Shown here: positions 57,301-64,000 of the stretch, in pieces | Layout of the letters: the number at the start of each line of letters is the position of its first letter | Position numbering within the stretch: the first letter of the stretch is position 1 | Source of the DNA: Chimonanthus salicifolius | Taxonomy: Eukaryota; Streptophyta; Magnoliopsida; Laurales; Calycanthaceae | NCBI GenBank assembly: GCA_013350335.1 | Contig: CM023536.1 | Span: 13,831,520-13,895,519, forward strand | DNA: 64,000 nt | Direction of reading: 5' to 3' | Program-made: the position numbers and the translations under genes | The notes under the pieces: generated by a model | The model's database searches: none | What the model saw: only the letters and a program-made list of their open reading frames with translations | What the model was told of the DNA's origin: nothing

Positions 57301-60242
57301 TGTCACACACTCTTTTTTTTTTTTGAGAAGAGCATGAGTATTGGTGGAGTAGATGATGTGGAGAGATAATTGTGGAAAATGGGGAATGTATTCATTGTGC
57401 ATAATGGGAATAGATGGGGAAGGTGTGTGTGGGTGATTACCTGCACTCATGTAATATGCGTCGATGGGCGCTCTGACACCGTGGCACGTAATCTTAAGTG
57501 GGGAGAGGCGTTGATGGCATGAGATGTAATTGTGACACGCATTGCAAGTAGTGACATTTATTGCATTGAAGGGCGCTCTGACACTGTGACACACAATCCC
57601 AAGTGGGGAGAGGCGTTGAAGGGCATGTGTAGTAATGAGGGACACACAATCCCAAATGGGTTAAATCCCACGCATAGAAATGCACATAGAGAGTCGTGCC
57701 ATGTGGAGAAATGGGAGATATGAAATGGGGTAAATCCCATGCATAGAAGTGCACGTAGAGAGTCGTGCCACGCGGAGAAATGGGAGATTTAATGGGTTAA
57801 ATCCCACTAGTAGAAATGCATGTAGAGAGTCGTACCATGCGGAGAAATGGGTTAAATCCCCCACATGGAAGTGCACGTAGAGGGTCGTGTCTTGTGGAGG
57901 AATAGGAGGTCCCGAAGAGAGAGATGTAATGATTTGGGATAGCTTGGGTAGGCATCCTAAGTGTGTAATGACTTGGGTAATGATTTTGGGATAGCTTGAG
58001 TAGGCATCCCTAAGTGTGTAATAATTTTGGGATAGCTTGAGTGTGCATCCGTTTAGTGTATATTCTGAGATATAAATTGATGCATTGCCAATTATACGAT
58101 TTAATTGTATGCCTTATGATGTGTACACTTGTGGTGTGCGTGAGTTATACTTTTATGTGACTAGGGGTCGTCGTGAAGACTTATCACATGCTTTACATTT
58201 TGAAGTTGATGGTTGTGGCCAACTACGTTTATGTCCTTACATGTCTGGATGAATGTAATGTGTTTAGAAGAAACTCCAAATGGGGGGCATGCACTTGTAA
58301 ACTTGGTTTTGATAAGATGTAATTAAGACTCCGTATGCTTGTACATACTATCACGGCTTTCTTAACTTTGCTATTTATGGATTATTGTGGGAATGCGTAA
58401 GGATGGGAAGAAGGTAGAATTATGGGATTGAATGTTGATGAATATGATCTATGGATAAACATGACGAAAAATATCGTCATTTTGTTCCACTTTTAATAGA
58501 GATTTTGTTGGATATAATCGGTAGGGTCCCTTAATCTCCATAAGACCGTAGATGGATAGGAATTCCCTTTCTTGGCCCAAATCCCATGTGGGAAGTGGGA
58601 TAAGCGTGTGAAGAGAGTCATTGGAAAAAAAAATAGTCTAGTGTCCCGAGTGTTGGGCCGTGACACTTTGAGATTTCTTTGAAAATTGAGGTATCTTTTT
58701 AAAAAAAATAGAGTTATTTACATTTTTTTATAAAATTAGGAGAATTTTTAGAATTTCTCCATAATTTTATTTCGTGTGGTACTTTGTTTTTTAAGTTTCA
58801 TACTAATTTTGTATAATTTATGAATTTCTATAAACAGAAGGGGTGAACCCATTTGGAGAGACAACATACAATGATGTAGATGATGGTGGAGATGTTGATG
58901 ACGATGTACTTCCCTATATAAGCGTCAGCAATAAAGAGCCAAAAAATGGACATCAAGGCCGTGATGCAGTCTTGCATATAGTAGGTTGATGCTGCACGAG
59001 CTATGCTGAAATCCCCATTGTTTCTCAGGATAAACATCAAATTTGTTGTGATTGCATAGTTTGCTAGATAATTGCTGAAAACTAAACCTGCATAAAAACA
59101 AGAGTAAGATTATTATCATCAAAATAATTGACCTTTTTAATGAAAAATAATATGTAATTATTTTTTTTAAAGTTTGTGTTGTTTATGCATTTTTATCATC
59201 AAAACAAATGAATAAAAAAGTGACAAAATTGTAACCACAACAAGTCTTATGACTTCAATTTTCTAAAATCATTGACAAAGATGTTTTTCCTCGTTACTTT
59301 GAAGGGTTGACTTGGTAGTCAAAATCTATCATTGTTTATAGAAAGTCTTGAGATCAAGTTCTCCTCAATAAAAAAGAGGTCACTCCTCATTGTTATGTAT
59401 CGAGCATGTGTCCTAAAGATTAATCAGATGAGACGTCTGAATATCTTGGTCTTAAAAATATGTCTTTCCTCAATAGATTTGAAACGCATTGTCTCAACAT
59501 CAGTAGAATTTCTTTTCTTTTTATTAATGGGAGAATACATCATGTAATGACCAATACTTTTTTTAAGCCTACAAATAAAATACAATTAAATAATGGTCAA
59601 TTGCCACAAAAACCATTCACTTAATTTCTCTGCTTCAAATTTACCACCTTCTCCTTCATTTAGATGTATACCTTCTTGTAATTCGTGTCCTATCATTTTG
59701 TAATACATCTTCTTATGTCTTTTTATTTGTAAATACCGTAAAATTTAGATGTTTGGAAACAAATTTTACAAGTAATAGAAAAGTTATATTATGTAATTAT
59801 TGAAAAACAATAATGAACTTTCTAATTGAAATAACAGAAAAAAAGGAATTTTATACTGTCATTTTCATAAATGTTTTTATGACCATAAATTAATCTGTTA
59901 TTTTGAAACAATCACAATTAATTGTTGGTGAATAACTGCTTGAAAATTTGATGGATGATGGGTTATGTAAATGACAATATAAGATCATTTCACATGATAA
60001 AATTATTTTGAAAATTTATAAAAATATAGAGACGTAATCACTGCATTTCAAGGGGATGATAATAATCATGATAGTACTAATTGAAAACATTAATACTAAT
60101 TTTATTTAATTAAAACAAAGATAACATAAAAGAAATTAGTCTGAGATGTACCTGCAGAAAAGATACATTCTTTCCAAGCTTCACTGTAGTCCCTAAGCCT
60201 CACAGTTTTCAATTTCTCTACGTAACTCAAAGCTTTCCTCAT
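53608..60242 (-). CDS. NRT1/PTR family (NPF) transporter, copy B, C-terminally truncated
   Basis: Paralogue of the gene at 9133-14975 with the same four exons (60152-60242, 58870-59087, 55630-56111, 53608-54328), all splice sites GT-AG and phases kept. A one-base deletion near 53615 shifts the last exon, and a TAG at 53608-53610 ends the product at 503 residues, inside the last transmembrane segment (FVFWLLLP). The original downstream frame (STRYKKPPTTVQSQFRTAS) stays open, so the change is recent or tolerated. Other differences from A are mostly single residues. It also lacks ExxER. It may be a failing copy or a tail-less variant; expression data would decide. Confidence 0.75.
54633..54780 (-). 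mobile_element. tRNA-derived SINE, family 2 (copy B)
   Basis: Partner of 10318-10472 in the same intron position. Confidence 0.75.
55053..55265. mobile_element. Long-TIR MITE, uninterrupted (copy B)
   Basis: 213 bp. Inner arms 55099-55132 and 55178-55211 are complementary over 34 bp with three mismatches (CACTAG ends), and inverted similarity continues outward (TTATGACA). Flanked by ACTAGAG on both sides (55046-55052, 55266-55272). Confidence 0.75.
55630..56111 (-). CDS. NPF copy B exon 3
   Basis: 482 nt, same borders as in A, only a few residue changes (for example E143A, V148L relative to A). Confidence 0.82.
56418..57093. other. 676-bp copy-B-specific segment
   Basis: Replaces about 10 bp of A. 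It contains phrases such as CTCACCTAGCCGAAGG and CTAGGTGAGGGAAAACTCCA that are weakly inverted to each other. No TSD, LTR or protein frame recognised. Confidence 0.5.
57471..58606. repeat. 1.1-kb copy-B segment with nested tandem repeats
   Basis: Three arrays: a pair about 106 bp apart (GGGCGCTCTGACAC at 57467 and 57573); four units of about 55-72 bp (GGGTTAAATCCCA ... AGAGAGTCGTGCCA, 57657-57900); three units of about 53 bp (TTTTGGGATAGCTTGAGTAG, 57930-58050). Copy A has none of it, and the A junction lies at a shared GCG. Confidence 0.75.
58870..59087 (-). CDS. NPF copy B exon 2
   Basis: 218 nt; last codon ATT in place of ATG, donor improved to GTATGT. Residues IISNL of A are ITTNL here. 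Confidence 0.8.
59088..60151 (-). other. NPF copy B intron 1
   Basis: Partner of 13823-14884; AT-rich, nothing else recognised. Confidence 0.7.
60152..60242 (-). CDS. NPF copy B exon 1
   Basis: MRKALSYVEKLKTVRLRDYS; donor GCAG/GTACAT as in copy A. Confidence 0.7.
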
Positions 60243-60749
60243 TTTGAGACTTACACAAGAACTGCAAGAACATGTTCACAATTAGATACCAATTTATCTC
60301 AAAGTTCATTGCTGAGATTAAGTTTCAAGTCGAACTCAAACCAAGCTTAAACCCCAAAAGCATTAATTCGACTTATCATGCTTTGACCCAATATGTGAGC
60401 TAAATCTAACTATTTTAAACGGGTACAGATCTATGATTTTTTATTCATTTATTAAATTGGCAAACTCGAATCAAACCTAGTTATAAATAGGTAGTTAATA
60501 AATGGGAGGCTTGAAGACCAAAATACCCAATATGATTTAACCATATTTGATCATTGCCATGATATATGCAACAGATCCAACTACATGAGATATAAACTCA
60601 TTTAAAGAGTATTAAATTTCGTTGAAGAGTTTGCTTAGTGTAATTGAAAAAAGATAACATCAACAAGAATGCAAGTTATATAATTTTAGCCATGGAGTTT
60701 CTAAGTTACACTATGTTACCCGTACATCTGAAATGAGTAGTTAGTATTT

Positions 60750-60910
60750 TTTAATTTTTTTTATTAACGTATGGGAAACTCAGATAGAGTTTTACTAAAA
60801 CTCCCATAGATGAACCCAGTACTCCTAAAATACACTAAGGTTAGGCCATAAGGACTCGAACCCACAACCTCCCACTTCGTGAGACGTGAGGCAACCAATT
60901 GAGCTACATT
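60750..60910 (-). mobile_element. tRNA-derived SINE, family 3 (copy B)
   Basis: Near-canonical Pol III boxes on the minus strand: TAGCTCAATTGG (60895-60906) and GGTTCGAGTCC (60852-60862), with an A-rich tail at 60750-60770. Confidence 0.9.
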
Positions 60911-61325
60911 TTATGCCAAAATAACTATAACAATCCGAAAATCCACATATTTATGTGAGTTTTTTTGAAGTATATATAGGCAAAGAGATTTATGTGTCTT
61001 ATTTACTATTACGCTACTTTGCAAAATGATGAAGTGACATATCTAGACTGATTTTGCATATTGTGTTTTTGTTGTTTCGACTATAGGATGTAGGAATCTA
61101 ATTGTTTGGCACAATTTTACAATTTTTTTACTAGATATTTTATTTTATATTTTTGTGACTTTTTAAAATGAGCAAAATGGCTAAATGGATTTAAATGCAT
61201 TTGGGATGGATTAATGGGTCAACCCATTTAATTAAATGGATAAATGGGTTCAGAAAATACTTGAACCACTATTTTATAAGGAGTCTAGGTTTATCGGGGA
61301 TGGCCCATTCAATACACCAATAATT
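60911..61325. other. AT-rich intergenic
   Basis: Partner of 15593-15984; no gene seen. Confidence 0.5.
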
Positions 61326-61660
61326 ATAGTAGGTCAGGTTGGGTTTTGACTCGACCCAGAGAAATCATGTGGGTCGAGTCATGAGAGTCGAGTCAGCGGG
61401 TCGGTCGGGTTGAGAAGATAGAAACCGCATGGAATTTGGGTCGAATTGGGTTGAGGGATTTTCAAGTTAATCAGACCCGAACCAGCTAAAATGGGTTCAA
61501 AATGTGGGTTGGATTGGATTAGAAGTTGGGTCGGGTTGAGATTTTTGGGTCAAAGGTTCAAGTCGGATCGAGTTCCATATTTTATTGACTCGAGTTAAGT
61601 TGAGTTTTAAGAAACCCGAGTCAATTTTATTCCTAATTAATGGGTTAGGAAATAGTGACC
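61326..61660. repeat. GGGTCGAGTC/GACCCGACC-rich repeat (copy B)
   Basis: Partner of 15985-16330. Confidence 0.45.
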
Positions 61661-62627
61661 CAAACCTAGCCTGACCCTACTTATTTTTCATGTTAACTAT
61701 CAAGATGCTGTATAATAAAATGTAGAGTAGTGGAGAATATAATTATTAATAGAGTTTATGCATGAGGACTGACACCTAGGGCATCTAGGGCGTGTATTAC
61801 CGTTCTCATGAAGGCCAATGCCGGATGGTGCGTAGACCAATGTCAGAGGGGCGTATTACCATTGTCACAGATACCATTTTCAGAATATTAAAGGTGATTA
61901 ATAATATCAAAATATTTTCAAGTACTTGAATTTTTATCCAGAATTTTATGAGAAAATCTTGTAAAAATTATAATATTTAAAAATAATAAAAATAGAATAA
62001 ATAAAAATGGTAATAAGAAATTTATCAAGAATTTACGGGTAATTTTTTTTTAAATTTATTGGAATATTATTGTGATATTACCATTTAATGTGTTTTTAAT
62101 GCAATTTTATTGAAAATTTACCGATAAAGAGTTTTTAATGCATTTTATCGAAAATTTATTGCTGTACTAATAAAATGCATTTTTAAGCTATGAATAATAT
62201 TTTATAGATAAAAATATAATAAATTTAAAAATACTACTGATATTTATAAGAATGTGTATTACGACTACCATGAACGTCGACATCATGCGAGTCGTATTAC
62301 GACCATTGAGAGTGCCGACATTTGGGGTGCGTGTTACGACTACTCTGATGTTGAGCCATTGTGTGGGCCACGTCTGATGGGATGCGAGTGGCTTGTGGCT
62401 AGGGCATAATAGCGTGGGTCCAGAACTTTACACGTCTTGCTTGCCTGTGTGAGCTTGTGTGCATATGTGATAAGGTGTGATATGCTTTAGATTATCCATA
62501 TACATGATGTGTAGTGATGGTGATTGTTGTATTATATGTGATAATTGTTGCTTCTCAGTGGACATATTGATTTATCCCTTACATTACAGTAGTTCTGGAT
62601 TAGGCAGTTTTAGTTGGAACCCAAGAG
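61661..62627. other. Intergenic with GCGTATTAC-type motifs
   Basis: Partner of 16330-17330, with one copy of the 78-bp unit near 62394. No gene seen. Confidence 0.5.
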
Positions 62628-62635
62628 GTGGAGCC

Positions 62636-62975
62636 ACGGCCGGCTCAAGAGGGTAGCATGAAATGCAGTTGTCTTCCGCCAGAAGGTCCAAAATTTAGGA
62701 CTCTTCCTTTTGTTTTATTGAATAAAAAGGTATTTTATTCATATTTGCATAGGTTTTTATAGATTTAATTGTTATTTTTTAGTAAAACTTGATAAAAAAA
62801 TTAATTAGTAACTTTGCATTTCAAAAAGTAAGAAAAATAGATTTTAGATAAATTCCTTTTATTATATATAATTAAAATTTTAATTAAATATTACTTCTAA
62901 TAATATGTTAAATACTAAGAATGCTTCATTTAAAAATTTTACCTTAGGCCTCAACTTATATCAAGCCGGCTCTGG
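62636..62975. mobile_element. hAT-type MITE, GCCGGC-ended (copy B)
   Basis: 340 bp with ends ACGGCCGGCTCAAG and CAAGCCGGCTCTGG and a perfect 8-bp target duplication GTGGAGCC (62628-62635 and 62976-62983). Confidence 0.8.
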
Positions 62976-63049
62976 GTGGAGCCGATGATTTTTATGCTTA
63001 GACTAGTTTATACTTTGAGAAGCACAATGTTTGTTGAGACCATGTTCAT

Positions 63050-63372
63050 TGGCTAACCATTTACTTTATGTTATTTTAAGATGATTGAGACTTGGTTTGT
63101 CATAACATTTGAGATTGTGGATTGAAACTCCAATTTGTCTCAATGGAGTTGTTTATATGTTATTGTGGATGGTTGTGTTTGGTGTTGTGTGGGGTGTGAA
63201 GATGAAACTAGATGGGTAGGTTTTCCCCTTGTGTGAGAGTGTAGAACACAAATCTTAGTGGTGTGAGACTTTTAGCATCCCCTCTTAAGGGAAAAAAATT
63301 GGTTACATGTTCAGAAGGTGGGAACATGACGGTAAGCTTAGTCTCTTGAAAACAAAATTTGAGATTTATCGG
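63050..63372. other. Copy-B-specific 0.32-kb segment
   Basis: Lies between GACCATGTTCATTGGC and TATCGGAGTTCA, which are adjacent in A. TG-rich; no coding frame or TSD recognised. Confidence 0.5.
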
Positions 63373-63566
63373 AGTTCATCACCCTTTCGCAAAGCAGGGT
63401 GCGATAGTGAAAATTAAACTTAAGACTCTTGTATCTTTAGGTGGGTTTCTAGCCGTCACTCCAACCTCTTTAGATTTTATTTTAACTAAAATTGGGGACA
63501 AATTGGGTAAGAGCCCAATTTCGACCGATAAGTAGGTGTGAAGAGAATAGGAGTGATTAGAACCAC

Positions 63567-63778
63567 ACAGGTGTATAAATCTCGGCAAATACATCTTATA
63601 TCGACTGAGATATCTCAGATTTTGGATGCCTGAGATATCTCAGCCGATATGAGATTTATCGGCCGTACGGCTGAGATTTTATAAAAAAATAATATTGGCC
63701 GTTATCGGCGAGATATCGGCTGATATCAGCCGATATTAGTCGGGCCCGAGATCTCGGTGGGCCTGCTATTTTTAACTC
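63567..63778. mobile_element. MITE rich in ATCGG/CCGAT palindromes (copy B)
   Basis: Same TAGAACCAC flanks as in A (63558-63566 and 63779-63787). Confidence 0.75.
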
Positions 63779-63801
63779 TAGAACCACGTGAGCCCCATTT
63801 A

Positions 63802-63881
63802 TCCGCTGTCCCAGAATACTTGTCCTATTTTGGAATTTGTGAAAATAAAGGAATATGACAAGTAGTTTGGGATAGCAAGAG
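63802..63881. mobile_element. Short Stowaway-like MITE (copy B)
   Basis: Partner of 18657-18736, right end further degraded (GATAGCAAGAG). Confidence 0.55.
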
Positions 63882-64000
63882 TATTTGAGAGCTGAACTCT
63901 TAATTATAATAATAGGGGTGCAACTTGGATCGAGTCCAATCCGGCCCCAAACTGAAAAATTTACAGTCTGACTCTATTCAGTTAGGGCTACGGCCCAATT

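Larger units (their letters stand above)
56112..58869 (-). other. NPF copy B intron 2, expanded
   Basis: 2.76 kb against 0.93 kb in A, because of 56418-57093 and 57471-58606. Confidence 0.8.
47953..64000 (+). repeat. Segmental duplication, copy B
   Basis: Partner of 557-18855, same order and orientation, still homologous at the window end (64000 pairs with 18855). It lacks the region of A 5040-8122 and the 886-bp insertion. It has extra DNA at 56418-57093, 57471-58606 and 63050-63372. Confidence 0.95.

Noticed and set aside
57467..58050. CRISPR-like repeat array
   Set aside because: Units are adjacent and diverged, not identical repeats with unique spacers, and the DNA is plant nuclear.
1..64000. 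Integrated pararetrovirus, organelle DNA or rRNA
   Set aside because: All reverse-transcriptase and integrase motifs seen are in copia order with LTRs or are L1-type; no movement protein, plastid, mitochondrial or rRNA sequence was recognised.

Overview
The window is nuclear DNA of a flowering plant. The evidence is split genes with GT-AG introns, Ty1/copia and L1-type retroelements, tRNA-derived SINEs, hAT and Stowaway MITEs, an NRT1/PTR (NPF) transporter gene and a receptor-like-protein pseudogene. I could not place the species. All calls were made by reading the sequence; no database search was possible.

The main structure is a head-to-tail segmental duplication. Copy A (557 to at least 18855) and copy B (47953 to the window end, still homologous at 64000) start 47.4 kb apart and run in the same order and orientation. 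Each holds, left to right: an LTR-like repeat with about a dozen GACCCATCG-type motifs, a terminal exon of an unidentified minus-strand gene, a tRNA-SINE, an L1 3' fragment, a GGGTCGGGTT-rich MITE, a four-exon NPF gene on the minus strand with SINE and MITE insertions in its introns, a further SINE upstream, and a run of hAT and Stowaway MITEs. The A gene reads through as 556 codons. The B gene has a 1-nt deletion and stops after 503. Copy A alone carries a 2.7-kb non-autonomous LTR element (5184-7883, TSD ACAAA). Copy B lacks that site through a deletion and carries about 1.8 kb absent from A.

The middle (about 19-47.9 kb) is a retroelement graveyard around a receptor-like-protein pseudogene. 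A 5.8-kb copia element (23569-29396, TSD CATGG, minus strand, degenerate gag-pol) is nested in the gag of an older copia. A 4.1-kb non-autonomous copia (36749-40874, TSD CTATC, gag and protease only) splits the LRR pseudogene (35941-36748 plus 40875-41560). AT-rich flanks at 30.9-34.4 kb and 43.6-45.9 kb share diverged direct repeats 11-13 kb apart, which suggests an older local duplication around the LRR locus.

Only the copy A NPF gene looks fully functional. The items most worth a second look are the unusual NPF pair, the in-frame repeat expansion in the unidentified exon, the AGATCT-dense copia leaders, and the hAT-type MITE family built of TATCGGCCGATA palindromes.
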